The notes under the pieces: generated by a model
The model's database searches: none
What the model was told of the DNA's origin: nothing
The model's input: the letters and a program-made list of their open reading frames with translations, nothing else
Translations under genes and position numbers: made by a program
Assembly: GCA_020064725.1 (NCBI GenBank)
Contig: JAGTWJ010000002.1
Location: forward strand, 2,666,001 to 2,730,000
Reading direction: 5' to 3'
Length of the DNA: 64,000 nucleotides
Source: Drechslerella dactyloides
Taxonomy: Eukaryota; Ascomycota; Orbiliomycetes; Orbiliales; Orbiliaceae
In this document: in pieces, positions 48,953-60,649 of the stretch
Numbering within the stretch: the stretch's first letter is position 1
How the letters are laid out: each line of letters begins with the position of its first letter

Positions 48953-51812
48953 ATGTGCTTCTACGATATCAAAGTCTTTGAGGACTGCCAGTGCACCGCC
49001 TTTGGAGCATTCCGCAAAGCATGCTTCCAGGGCGAAGCGAAAGGCGAACCCTGCGGGCAGAGGTTCGTCTGGGGTCGTCTACAGATGATCTATAACGCTG
49101 GCAAATGCAAGAAATGTCAAGAAATTGATGGAATCACGAACGAACAAGAAGAAAGCGAGCAACCTCTTGCGGAAACTTTGATCCATGGTAATCGCCCGGC
49201 ATTAGAGGACGTGTCTTCCGTCTTCTTGAGTGTCTACGAAGCGATTAGGGTGAAGCGCCAGTGGATGCGATTAAGACGCTTTGCGAAATCTGTCAAGGGT
49301 GACGCCAAAAGTCCTCAACCACCATCCGAAAGCCAGAATTCAAGTAGTCAGAATGTTGCGACGTCCTCTTTTACACCCAACAGGGCTACTTTCATGCAGA
49401 CTATGGAGGTAGATGTTGGTGATGTCTCAGCTTTAGAAAGCGATAGCGCTATGCTTCCCGAGTCCTCATATAACCCGCTCGAAGACTATGGCTGGCCTCA
49501 GCCCCTCTCTCCGCCAAGAGTCTCACACACATGGCAAGAACACAGAACCGACTATTGTCACCAAGACCCGGATGCGCCTTGGACATCGATAGCCGAGGGC
49601 TTATCGGAGCCTCTTGGGTCCACACCAGCCAAACTGGCATACGCTGGTGACGCCACAGCCACGTACGACCCTTGGTCATCCAAAGACCCACAAACGCAAC
49701 ATATTCTAACGACTGACCTATCTGGAGAAACGCAAACAGATCCATCTGCACAAGTCGGCGCAAATGTAAACGTCCAGTCTGCCGCCCCTCCCTACCTCTC
49801 TACATCTTGCAATGCATATGATGCACTGGAAGATGAAACACGATTTGGTCTTGTCCTGGACGACTCTGCACCTGTGGCGACCCAACTTACGGACTTACGA
49901 CAATTAAAGTCAAACGCCTGGGGTTTCCGAGGTGGCCTTCAATTGCATGATGATGGCAACAGGCCCTGCGCTAGTAAGAATACAGAACCATCAAGTGTAC
50001 AACTCTCACGTATTCGGCTCTACGAAACCAACGAAAAGTTCCTCTTGTTTGCGAAAAAGGCTCATGATAAGCTGAGATGCGCAGCTATCTCAAATACGGT
50101 CTCGAATGACTTCCGCCGCTTCTACAAAGCACTGGGCGACCTCGAGGATATTTTGCAAGCGGGGTTAGATACCCTTGAGAAGCTCCTAGACGGAGGCATC
50201 CCCCGATCATTGAAGGAGATGTATAGTTTTCTGCACGTTGCATATGCGATGTCGCAGGCTGAGTCTGAAGCTGTGCCTGCACTGGAAGATCTCGAGCTCG
50301 CGAGCGGTATCTTGATATTGAAGCGCTGTCTGCCTAATGAGCCGGCCATCGGTAACAAGCTGAGCGAGCAGGATCTATTCGATGAAATTGTACGGATAAT
50401 GTGGGATGAGCTACAGGATGCTCTAGCTTGGATCAAGCAGCAGAATTTCGACAATGTGTCGGTGTTTGCTAAATCACCAGAAGTTTCTGATGGCCAGGAG
50501 CTACACGATATCCTTAAATGGTCTGCTGAACAGAGTGCGGAAAATATTGAGCCGACACTTCTTGAAACCTCGATGACCGATTTCGACATATTAATGGACC
50601 AAGATGTCGGCATGGAGGGTTATATATACGAAGGAACGCAGAAGCACCAACCAACAACCCCGGCACAGGCTTCAGACTGGAAGGAGTTAGTTACTACTAA
50701 GGTTTTTAGTCATGTCGTTCACTTTCTTAAAGGTATGTGCTGCTCTCCTATATTGCAAAACCTCATTGATAGTATGACTCTAACGGTAAGCCGTAGCTCT
50801 CGATAATATCGGTACTGTTTTCTTATATCTCTGCGGAACCTTCTACTCGGCACTTGGCACCGAATCCAGCAAGACGCTCATGTTCTACAAAGACTACGGT
50901 CCCCAAAAACAAAAATACCCAGCCGATAATCCAGATATCGACCCTAGAGAGCTAGAAGTTCAAGACCATATTATCGAAAATATAATCAATCCACTCAAAC
51001 AAGACAACAGTGTCGGTTCCCGCACAGCAAGTGTTGCGAAACACATGCTGCGCGTCGCACCAGTTGGCGGTTTGCCGGATTTCGAATATTACCTGATCGG
51101 GCTGATAAGGGTTCGCCAGCGGGCCAAACAGGAATTCGCCGGACTAGTCCGGCTCATCCTTTCACTCTGCCAAAGGTGCTATCATGGCTTACCAATGCGA
51201 TGCAAGTCGTTGGATTCAATACCGCTACTATACTCAAACGACTATGTAGAGCGTAGGACATACGAGGAAGAGAAAAGCTACTCCAACGAAGAAGAGTGCA
51301 TTTCAAACACTCTCACTCCAATCGCGCATGCGACCGACTCCCCCAATCAATTAAACATCTTCGGCCTCAATCTCACGGGTGAAAGCGAGATGGCGCTGGA
51401 CAGCTTGTGGTGTAACTCGGACCAAGAATACGCCTCACCGTCCTCTTTCTCTACCTCCTCACGGTGTAGCGCTTACTCCATGCCCCCGCCTTCACGGAAG
51501 CGCTCCAACATTGCAATTGGAAAGCCAAGGATATCACAAGTGAAGAAGCGGAGGGTACCACCAGAACGGAGGCTTTACGAGTGCACGTTCGCGGGTTGCA
51601 CGCACCGAGATACTACAGAGTCGAATCTGAAGCGACACCATCTTGCAGAGCATGGTGACGAGAGTGTCAAGACGATGGTTTACACGTGCGATGTGCCGGG
51701 ATGCAAGGCACAGAGAACCGGGGCACGGGCGCTGGAGAATATCAAGACGCATAAAAAATCGAAGCATGGCATTGGCGGGAGGAAGGACAAGGGTACTTTA
51801 TTGGACTTATGA
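48953..51812 (+). CDS. C2H2 zinc-finger protein with N-terminal MC Cys module, paralogue 1 (931 aa)
   Basis: No named family recognised; probably a nuclear nucleic-acid-binding protein. Exons 48953-50732 and 50797-51812, with a 64-bp intron (GTATGT to CGTAG, phase 1). I chose the ATG giving MCFYDIKVFEDCQC because the frame upstream opens only with TTG. Residues 1-60 are a Cys module (C2, C12, C14, C24, C34, then CKKC) like the free protein at 16829. A low-complexity middle is followed by a helical block (WGFRGGLQLHDD, RIRLYETNEKFLLFAKKAHD, SLKEMYSFLHVAYAM, DLFDEIVRIMW), then GTVFLYLCGT after the intron. Two C2H2-like fingers lie at about 854-877 and 889-918. The tandem neighbour at 53103 shares everything except the Cys module. 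Confidence 0.72.
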
Positions 51813-53102
51813 TTAGCGAGCAGCTGACGCAAGGTTACCCACGCACTTGCTTCCAGGCCCGACATTCCTTTATTTTACAATTCTTTTGTCTTTCCCCGCT
51901 TGTTCCTTTTCACTTTCCATTTTGTCTTGCATAGTTTTCCTTTCTTCCCTTTAGTCTTCTGTAGCGTTATGTTTCCTATCATATTAGTGCGACGCGTCGG
52001 CGGCACTCATGCCCGAGATGACATCAATTCGGGGGTCTCAGACCCTTGTTCAGCCGAGGCCGGTCCTTGCTCCTGTTGGCCTTTGGTACATTTTAGAAGC
52101 TCCCTTCGTCAGATTTGCCAAACTCCGCATCAGTCAACTGCGACTTATCAAAACGCATCTCGAGAACTTACTCGTAGGTTAGCCATCGATGAGTTTTGTA
52201 GGTGAGGGCCGGTTTCCGCCCGGATTTAAAAGAATAACATCCGAAGCATGTGCTTATTCCAGAAGCCCTGGAGCTGTCAGCTCGCCCAGCAACGTGGAAG
52301 CCCAAGGCTCCAGAGCTCTAAGGTTAGCTCGCTCGAAGATGAGGATCGAAGATAGTGACAGGGGTGTCATGCCAAGCTACAACATGATTCGCCCGCTTCT
52401 GAGGTACCGATCCTCACGGCCGACTACTACGAGCAGCGTCGCCAATTTCGACTTGAGGATCGTGTGTAAGGACTTGCTGCTTTACACAACAATGGCTTAT
52501 ATATTACTTTCCGCGGAGTGCAGACGATTCCTTCACCTTTTCATCACCACCATCTCTGATCGTACTTCAGATTCACGGGAATCAGATCTTACCAACCCTT
52601 CCTTTGCGCTTCAATCTACCTACTTCAGTCGAATTGCAAACCGTCAAGCCTCGCTTTGGTTAGTTGCAGGCTGTGAGTGGCTGGCACTGCGCTGCCCTCT
52701 GCCGGCCGCCGCGACGGCTGACTGCACTACCAGCCAGGCCTAAGCACTTGGACCGAGCGCGAACGTCATCGGTGCTCGAGACTATCGATAGCTATCGACG
52801 GTAGGCTTTTTGGCGGTCTCATTGGGCTGGGGTATTCGAGTTGCGCCAGGCGTGCTTGTTCGGCGCAGCACGGTGGAAGGCCTCAACAACGCACCTGTTA
52901 TCATTTTACAACAACATTGTGCCATAGTGCGAGGTACCCAGCATATTACTCGCCTTGTGTGCAGACAAGACTACAACGGAGCTTGCAAAGCGAGCGATAG
53001 TCTTTACCCACAGACGGTACTACCTCAAACTCTCCTCTGCAAGCTACAAGATGATGATACTGACCTCACTTCGCTTCAGCTAGGGCTCGCCTACTGCTCA
53101 CA
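51813..53102. other. Intergenic region between the zinc-finger paralogues
   Basis: About 1.3 kb. Frames at 52189-52743 (184 codons) and 52810-53355 (181 codons, overlapping the next gene) have no recognisable content. It must include the second paralogue's promoter. I looked for an MC-type Cys module here that would complete paralogue 2 and found none. Confidence 0.45.
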
Positions 53103-55765
53103 ATGTGGTTCCCCCAGCCCAATTCGTTTGCCGGGGCAAGGTTCATGGATTCTAGCCAAACAATGGCATTTTTCTCGGATCAACAAGACTACAGTCCTTG
53201 CCCTCAGACAGTATCTGGCTCAGAGCTTAATCCCTACCCGAAAGGATATCCTTCCAGCCCCCGGCATTTTATTGATGAAGACCCTGTCTGTCAACCGGAG
53301 GATTTACAGACGTCTGTCGAAACCATGGACATGGACGAGGTATTGGTTGGTGTGACTGGCAAGGAACACGAACCAGATGCGGACCAAGCGGCAGATGTCG
53401 CACTAGTGGAGGCTGATCCGCTCGAAGATATCCCCACAACAAAGCTGGTGGATGAACTTTGGAGATTCCCTCCTTCTAGTGATGGCACCGAGGATATTGC
53501 GCGGGGAAACATCGTGGATACTGCGCGGGCAAACCACATGCCATTCGCTGATATGGTCGATATTCCCAGCACGAATCGAGAAAGTGACACTGGCCGGTGG
53601 TTATTCAATCTGAATTCTCAGCCGTGGTTACCAAACCAAGGAGCTCGAGATCTGGGATCAAAACTCCAGTACACAATCGTTCAGCCGAATCAAGCGATAC
53701 CCGAGCCAAATGTATACGGCTCTAGAGATGTTGATCAACCGACCGGGCAGGATAACGCACGACCGGGGCAAGCTTCCTGGAATAATGCTGGGGGTCAACA
53801 CTACGTTGGCGATGAGCAACACCAAACCGCTGTCCGTGTGGACCCCGGTCTTGCAGGCACGCCCTTTCCTCATGCGGAAGATCCTACACACCGATTCCCG
53901 CAAACCGAATTTCCCAACTTGTACATGCACTTGTGGAAGCTCAAGGCGAATACCCACGGCTTCAGGAATGGCCTTCAAATGCACGACCCTGCTGTGAGGC
54001 CTGGTTTCAACCAGCATGCCTTGTCTCGCGACGCCAGCCAGTCGTCCTCCCAAGTTACCCAAAGCTTGATGATACCGATTTCTCGATTGAAGCTCTATGA
54101 AACCAACGAGCGATTTCTGTCCGCCGCTGAGTGCACTTACCAGAAGCTCAGGTTCAAAGTGAACTCTCCGTCTAACGGTGTATCGGAATACCTTCGCAAC
54201 CTTTACAGCGGGTTCCGCACTCTTGACAATATCCTCACAACCGGATTCGACGCTTTGCTCAAATTCTGGGATGGGTTCACGCCAACGGTCCTCAAGGAAC
54301 TATACTGTTTCCTGCATGTCGTGTATGCAATGTGGCAAGCCCGGAATCCCGCTCGCGCTACGCTGGACGAAACAAAATTTATTGACGGGATCGTTCTTTT
54401 CAAGGGATGTCTTTCCTCTCAGCCGGCGCCGGAGAACGGGGTCGCAAGCGGTGACCAATACCTATTCGACGAAATCATGCGCGTGATATGGGGTAGAGCA
54501 CATGATGGCCCCGCCAGTAACACTACAAACATGAACCTCCATGGTAAATTATGGCACGAGCTCCTTGGAGGCGTAGTGCTCACCCATGTCAATGATTTCC
54601 TCAAGTGTACGTCCGCACCGATTTACCAATCAGCAAACAGCTCATGAGCAGACCATAAAGCTAACGGAAATGCGTGCTTGTAGCCCTCAGCGATGATGTC
54701 GGGACTGTTTTCTCGTACCTATGTGGGACATCCCGCGTCAGCACCAACCGTTTCAAACACGGCGACGCCGAAGACTTTGAAATGCGATACTACATTGTCG
54801 AGTCTATCCTTTTGCCACTGGCATCGCAGGACACCCATAATACAAAGAAAATCGCGGGAATCGCCCATGTCATGCTCCAGGCTGGCTTCTTGAACACTAT
54901 TCGGGAGCTTGAGGTCTACCTTATCGGACTGATCAAGGTCCGACAGCAGTCCACACAGGAATTTCGATCAACTATTATATCTATACTCGAGTTATGCCAG
55001 AATTCCTACCGCTTACGACCGTATCCGGCCCGTTGCACGCATAGGTCACACAACGATTCGCCTGGCCCTGCAGACCAAACACCTCATGACGTTTCGCCTT
55101 ACAATAACGACAACTACCTAAATGAGAAATCATCACTTGAAGAAGCGTGGTACGCCAAGAACGGCGGCGCAGAGGATGCGGACGCGCTGCAGGGCGACAC
55201 TTCTTTGTCTATGGGTATGTTTCCTGCCAATGGCCATTATATCGGGCCTCCTGCGAGTCACATCAGCGGCGGTCCTTCGGCGGGTGGTGGTTCAGGGGCC
55301 AGAGAGGCGGGGAATCCTTCAAGATTGGATAAAGGAAAGCAAGTCGTATTGCCTCAGCGAGACAAAGATACTCACACCGCACCATCAACGGCGTCGACGC
55401 CTGACGCCCCTGGTGAGCCGGTTTCGAGAACCCTGACACCCGAATCGCAAAACACAGCGCGCGAGCTGTCCCCTAAACCGAAATGGAAATGCACTGTGTG
55501 CTCTCAGTCGTTTTCGTTCAAGTCCAACTGTAACCGCCACATGAAGACTGTTCACCGCGCCGAGGATCTCGAACAGCAGGTATTCTATTGCCCTATAGAG
55601 GACTGCAAGTCGAAGCTGACTGGGTATCGGGGCGAGGGCAACCTCAAAACTCATATGCAAAGGTGCCATTCTGGCGGAGCGAAGCCCAAAGGGGGGGATG
55701 GGGAAGGAGGCAACACCAAAGGTAGAGGAAAGCAAGGGGGAAGGGGCCGGGTGTCCAAAAGGTAA
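53103..55765 (+). CDS. C2H2 zinc-finger protein, paralogue 2 (861 aa)
   Basis: Tandem paralogue of the 48953 gene. Exons 53103-54606 and 54684-55765, with a 77-bp intron in the same place and phase (before LSDDVGTVFSYLCGT). The start at MWFPQPNSF is the first in-frame ATG; translation could instead begin at the Met 14 codons later. The low-complexity N-terminus is followed by the shared helical block: HGFRNGLQMHD, RLKLYETNERFLSAAE, VLKELYCFLHVVYAMWQA and YLFDEIMRVIWG, then LEVYLIGLIKVRQQSTQEF. Two C2H2 fingers lie at about 769-793 (CxxC...HxxxxH) and 802-830, then a Gly/Lys/Arg-rich tail. It lacks the N-terminal Cys module. The fingers and basic tail suggest nucleic-acid binding; that is inference. 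Confidence 0.72.
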
Positions 55766-57155
55766 TATGGCTTATCAAAGCGCATGCGCAGCCCCGCGTT
55801 GTTTGAGGCGTCTACGGGTGTTCTCAGTATTTCGTTTTTGGCTTCTAGAGCGTGCCTCTACTCAGTTCGATTCGAAAGAGCAACTTTAGATCCATCGGCT
55901 GGACCTTCGGCAGCGAGTCCTGGCGTATGTCCGAAGACTGCGCGGGATAATCAGCTGCCTCCTCCCGCAGCATCGGATCTTCAGACTCGTCATTTCTTGA
56001 GCTCTATCTTTCATTCCACTTTATTTCCATCTACATTTTCCTGTGTTTGTGATTTTCTTTCCCATAACCCATAGCCTACCTCTTTCTTTCCTTTGTTAGC
56101 ATGTTTAATCTGCTTTCTCGCGTTTCTTCACTGGGAGTTAACCTCATGCTCGGGTGAGGGCTGGGGAATTTGGGTACAGCCGAATCTCCTTTTGGGTATT
56201 TGGATTGGGGTTTTTAGATTGGGATTGGGACAGCGGGCGCACATGTAGATGCAGCGATGTTCGATGCGCGATGTTCGATGTCAATACTTTCTAACGTTAC
56301 CCATGCATGGGAGATCTGAAGTCATGAGCATGCAACGATATAAGGATACCACTGATGCTTGATTCTTATATCTCTCTGGCCCTACGACAGCAGGCTGTGT
56401 CTTTATTTTCATTTTCATTTTCGTCTTATATTAATTATCTTTTTTTTGGCACATTATTGTCGCATTGTTGATGTTCTCTGTATTTGACCCACACCACGAC
56501 TCTTTTCATGGAATTTCCGTTTGTATATCAAAATGAACAGCTGCGAACATTAGAATGCTATATAGCTGAAGCCACATCAGAGGCAGTAAAAGTTAGTAAA
56601 TCACCAGTAGATCGACTAAGAACCAATCACACATATGGAGCTTCATATACGGTCCAATGTCAGGATGCCAGGTCTATCAAACAGCCATGATAATTGGAGT
56701 CTCCTCCGGCTGTCCGTCAGCTGATCAGACTGTGGTATTTCGCAGATCAGTCTATGATCGATGGATGTATATATCGATCATAATCCGCAAGTACCAAGGC
56801 GGCATCCTATTTATTCTCGAAGAAGTCCGTCTTTCGACTTCTTTCTCCTCTTTTCTTTCCTCTCTTCCGTTTCAAACACGAAACGAACAGCGAACTACCA
56901 ACCCTAGCCGTGCTATCGGCTGCGGTTGTAAAAAAACGGTCTCCCGAGGCTGCCATGCGCTTCGACCTAGTCCTCCGACACGTTCGGCTTGGACCGGGTG
57001 GACTAACCGTCTGGAGACCAAGATCAAGCCCCCGGGCGTGCTTCGAAGTCTGCAATTACAGCCTTTCCTATGGCCGTGGTGCAGATTTCATGGCATACAT
57101 ACATTTCTGTATATAGTGCTCGTGTATCATCATCAGTACTGATGATGGATATAGC

Positions 57156-57182
57156 CCTCTGTTCCCTCTGTTCCCTCTGTGG
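57156..57182. repeat. Three tandem copies of a 9-mer, CCCTCTGTT
   Basis: Two full copies plus a third ending CCCTCTGTG. A short tandem repeat in non-coding DNA. Confidence 0.7.
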
Positions 57183-57354
57183 CATCGTGGCCGGCATTCT
57201 AAAAGTCGTGAAGTGACAGATGCCATGTATATATGCTGGAGGCCAGCATATCATATTTTTCTATATTCATTTTCTCTTTTTTTGACCCCTTTCTCTTTTA
57301 TTTGATCTCTTTCTTTTTTTTTTTCTCTTTTTTTTTGGAGCTCGAGGTGCTCAT

Positions 57355-57493
57355 GTTCGGTTTCAACAGAGATTGCAGGCGTTGAGGCCGCTGCAGGCGC
57401 TCCGTTGAAGTGCCGAAGTGGTGTATTCACGTTCGGTTTCAACAGAGGTTGCAGGCGTTGAAGCCACTACAAACCCTCTGTTGAGTGCCGAAC
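57355..57493. repeat. Two-copy tandem repeat, period about 76 bp
   Basis: Both copies begin GTTCGGTTTCAACAGAG and continue RTTGCAGGCGTTGARGCC, then a diverged stretch ending TTGARGTGCCGAA. They start at 57355 and 57431. Transition-type differences (A/G, C/T) dominate. Confidence 0.75.
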
Positions 57494-57498
57494 CGGTA

Positions 57499-57800
57499 TA
57501 TGTATTGTCAGCATGCATGCTAAAAGCATAGCATCAAGCTATAGCACCCGGCATCGAAGCTTAAGTGAGGCTATAGCATCTGGTAAAATATTGAGGCTGC
57601 GCCGCCTGGTACCATGGTATGTATTGTCAATATGCATGCTATAGAGCATGGTATCAAGACTATAGTACCTGGCATCGAAGCTCAGGTGAGGCTCTATATA
57701 GAATCTAGCGTTGAGGCTCAGGTGAGGCTATATCGAACACCTAGCATCGAAGCTCAAGTGAGAGTATAGCATCCGGTGAAATATCGAGGCTGTATCGCCT
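57499..57800. repeat. Degenerate minisatellite with higher-order period of about 119 bp
   Basis: Higher-order units start with TATGTATTGTCA at about 57499 and 57618 and continue with a CATGCATGCTA...CATCAAG segment. Nested within are four or more copies of a shorter unit, GCATCGAAGCTCARGTGAGGC-TATA, near 57551, 57671, 57709 and 57743. It abuts the 76-bp repeat. No coding sense found. Confidence 0.7.
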
Positions 57801-58618
57801 CGTGGGGGGGCCTTGAGGCAATCGCAGGCGCTCCGGTGAAATGCTAAGTCGTATGTGATGTCCGTATGCAGTACATGTACTCTTGAGACTTGTGCATGTA
57901 TGTAGATCGATGGCGGCGGCCTTGAGGTTTGCGCAGGGTAGGTAGGTGATGAAGTTGAGGTGTGGTGATGTGTGTGTTTGTGGGTGGGTGTTTAAATTGG
58001 TGTAGAGGTGAAGAGGGGAGAAGCTCTGCTCAGCTGGTAGGAGCTGGTATTTATAGCTGGGCGGGCGGCCGAGCGCTGGCTGTGTGCGAGGGAAACGTGT
58101 GCCCTCGATTATATAATACACTCAGCGTAGATGACTCGAAGCCTTGTACATTCATGATGCGCGCGTGCTTGCACGATATCTAAATATGAGCTCATGAGGC
58201 AATTCAGATCTTATAGATGTTCACATTTTGTTTGCAACATAAGGCAACGTTGCCTTTGCAGTAACACGAAGGTACCTTAAGGTAAATAATAGTATGTATA
58301 TACTGAAAAAGAACGATGTAAAAATGGTGGGTAGTCCCACTATCTTATAGCGCTATGGTGTCCAGATCTTCTACACTGTCTCGACAGCCTTGCCCCTATC
58401 GTAATATATTATCTTTCTACTTTCAAGCGTCCATGTCTAGACGTCTACTGCTTGCATGTATTGGCATACCTCGACCTACGACTGAACAGATTCGCGTCTA
58501 TAAACTCATGACCTCGTACAAGCAACATCATCTCGAAAGCTTACAAATGATAGAAACGTGTCTCGTATACCAGACTGCCAGCTTCACCGGCCGGTACTCA
58601 TGCTCGATATATATAACA

Positions 58619-59317
58619 TCAGCTAGTCGACGTCACCCCCGCGAAATGAATCGCATCACCGGTACCATGAGCCGGCGCGGAATGCACACCACCAAAAGGC
58701 ACCACGCCGACCCCGAACGGCTTCACCCGAAGACACATCATCATGCTTTCCTTTTCCCCCACTCCAGCTCCAGCACCTGCACCGGTACTAGCGCTAAACA
58801 TCACCCACCACCAGACCCCCGCCATCGCCATCGCCAAAAGACAATATCCCACGACGACCGCCGCTGCAACCCTCACCCTACGATTTCCCAGCACGGCCGC
58901 GACAGCCGGAAACACCGCCATATGAAACGCCAAAACACTAACCAACTCCCCCAACATCACCCCCTCACCTCCATATATATACTTCCCCCCTGCATGCCCA
59001 TCCCCATCTGTGAAAAATGCAGGAGGTTGAAGATACACGTTGACCCGTCCGGAGACGAGTAGCAGACACGCATAGTACGTTACAGCACCGGATAGCGACG
59101 CGAATAGCGCCAGCAGAACCCCCCAGTGGAAGGAGATGCGGTCGGAGGTGCGTTCGGCACGGTAGCAGTCGTATTCGTAGGCGTCCGCGTCGGTGAGGAT
59201 GCGGTCGGTGGGTTTGACCCAGACTTGGACGCGGGATTGGAGGTGGCGGAGTTTGGCGGTGATGTCCGGGTCGGGGTGGGTGAGCTCTAGGGTTGCGGTT
59301 GCCGATGCCGCCATCAT
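58619..59317 (-). CDS. Small hypothetical membrane protein, 232 aa
   Basis: Not recognised. Single exon, ATG at 59317 (MMAASATATLELTHPD). A hydrophilic N-terminal 60 residues with a helical stretch (DITAKLRHLQSRVQVW) is followed by three predicted membrane segments at about 64-89 (GVLLALFASLSGAVTYYACL), 118-143 (VMLGELVSVLAFHMAVFPAV) and 147-173 (VRVAAAVVVGYCLLAMAM). A Gly/Ala linker (GAGAGAGVG) and a short soluble tail end the protein. The clean spacing of hydrophobic blocks argues for this strand over the overlapping plus-strand frame, which is Pro/His/Arg-rich. Function unknown. Confidence 0.55.
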   Translation of the reverse strand: MMAASATATLELTHPDPDITAKLRHLQSRVQVWVKPTDRILTDADAYEYDCYRAERTSDRISFHWGVLLALFASLSGAVTYYACLLLVSGRVNVYLQPPAFFTDGDGHAGGKYIYGGEGVMLGELVSVLAFHMAVFPAVAAVLGNRRVRVAAAVVVGYCLLAMAMAGVWWWVMFSASTGAGAGAGVGEKESMMMCLRVKPFGVGVVPFGGVHSAPAHGTGDAIHFAGVTSTS

Positions 59318-60649
59318 GGTGGGCGTACGTATTTGAGATTGAGTAGATGAAGGAGTCGGGTCTAGGTTGGTAGATGGGAGGTGGTAATGGTGGCGGATTG
59401 TGGTTATATCTGACTGGCTTAGTGGATTACGGAAGTTGAGGCTTCGATATGATAGTAAATTATTGCAGGGCGGGTGGATACGCGGCGGTGATCGATTGTA
59501 CCGTAGGAGCAGCAGAGAGAATTATTGAGAGGTATCACTCAATGGAAGCTGACGAAAAGACGGATCGCACTAGCTATATATATTATAGTATCGTTGTATA
59601 TCGCTGCACGGTGACACCGAATGGCCGTTAGCTCGTGGTGAAGGCTTAAAAGGCTACGATGGCGCACACCAAGCGTGATCCGTTATATATACCTGGCAAC
59701 TATTACCTGCTCACACAAATGCGGGGATAACGGTATATGATAATGTGCAGGTTTGAGGCATATAGTATTCCCACCCAACGCCAACATGAGGCGATACTGT
59801 TGCCCATATGCATGTTGTAGGACACGTACGTACATGCGCGCGCTGGGGTCATAGATGCATGGTTGCACAATACATGAGCGCAGCAAGCTGTTTGTTGTAT
59901 CCTACCATCTTGAATATACATATTTGCGAACAGTATTTTACGTATCGAATGGCGGAGCGTGGTTCTGTGGTACAGGTGGCACGAGCGCGGGTAGCTGCTG
60001 CTGACGTGTGACGTGCGAGAGATGCGCTATACAGCTGGTGTACTAGGTAGCTGATGCAATCTTCTAACTGCTCAACGTTTCCGATATGGATGATAGAGAG
60101 GCGACGGTATAGGAGAGAGTATCATGACTGTAATAATAACATGGCTGGGCAGCGGATCGCCAGATGCTACCCGATTGTTGCAGAAAGCGCGTTGTCGAAG
60201 GTACAGCATAATCGTTATAGCTACCGGGGACAGCCAATTTACGACTCCTACCACTCCCCGGACTGCAAATCGAGAGATAACGGTGATAGTGCACTCCACC
60301 GCCAATCAAACCACCCCGGGAAGACATCGTCATCTCCGCCCGCGATGCCGGACACCAATCCCGGGCGATAACCCCGCCTATCACGTAACCGCGGATGACA
60401 CCCGGAGCGCCAAGCCCGAGCCTCGGCGCGCCGCCGCCCGCCGCAGACGGCACATGCACCTGACCAAGCAAGCGATTAGGCCGCCGGCACTGCACACCAC
60501 CTTTTTTCCATTTCCATTACATTACATTCTGCATTCCGCCAGCAGCAGATGGTACCTGCATCACGACGTGCACGTACACGGACACGGACACGGACACGGA
60601 CATCGCGACCCTCCGAGAACCAGTTGACGACGATACAAGCGGATGCACG
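59318..60649. other. Divergent region between membrane protein gene and RMD5
   Basis: About 1.3 kb with no supported gene. Frames at 60054-60627 look random. A GGACAC hexamer repeat lies just before the RMD5 start. Confidence 0.45.
60577..60601. repeat. GACACG hexamer microsatellite
   Basis: About four tandem GACACG units, about 50 bp upstream of the RMD5 ATG and therefore possibly in its 5' leader. Confidence 0.7.

Larger units (their letters stand above)
55766..58618. other. Intergenic region with minisatellite
   Basis: About 2.9 kb with no supported gene. Contains CT/T-rich tracts near 56400-56455 and 57257-57335, a 20-bp perfect palindrome (57128-57147), a short 9-mer repeat (57156-57182) and the tandem repeats listed separately. 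Confidence 0.5.

Noticed and set aside
52189..53355. Two frames of 184 and 181 codons between the zinc-finger paralogues
   Set aside because: They do not resemble the N-terminal module of paralogue 1 or any family; the second overlaps paralogue 2 in another frame.
58355..59062. 235-codon plus-strand open frame
   Set aside because: Overlaps the membrane protein on the other strand; its Pro/His/Arg-rich translation lacks domains, whereas the minus frame has ordered membrane segments.
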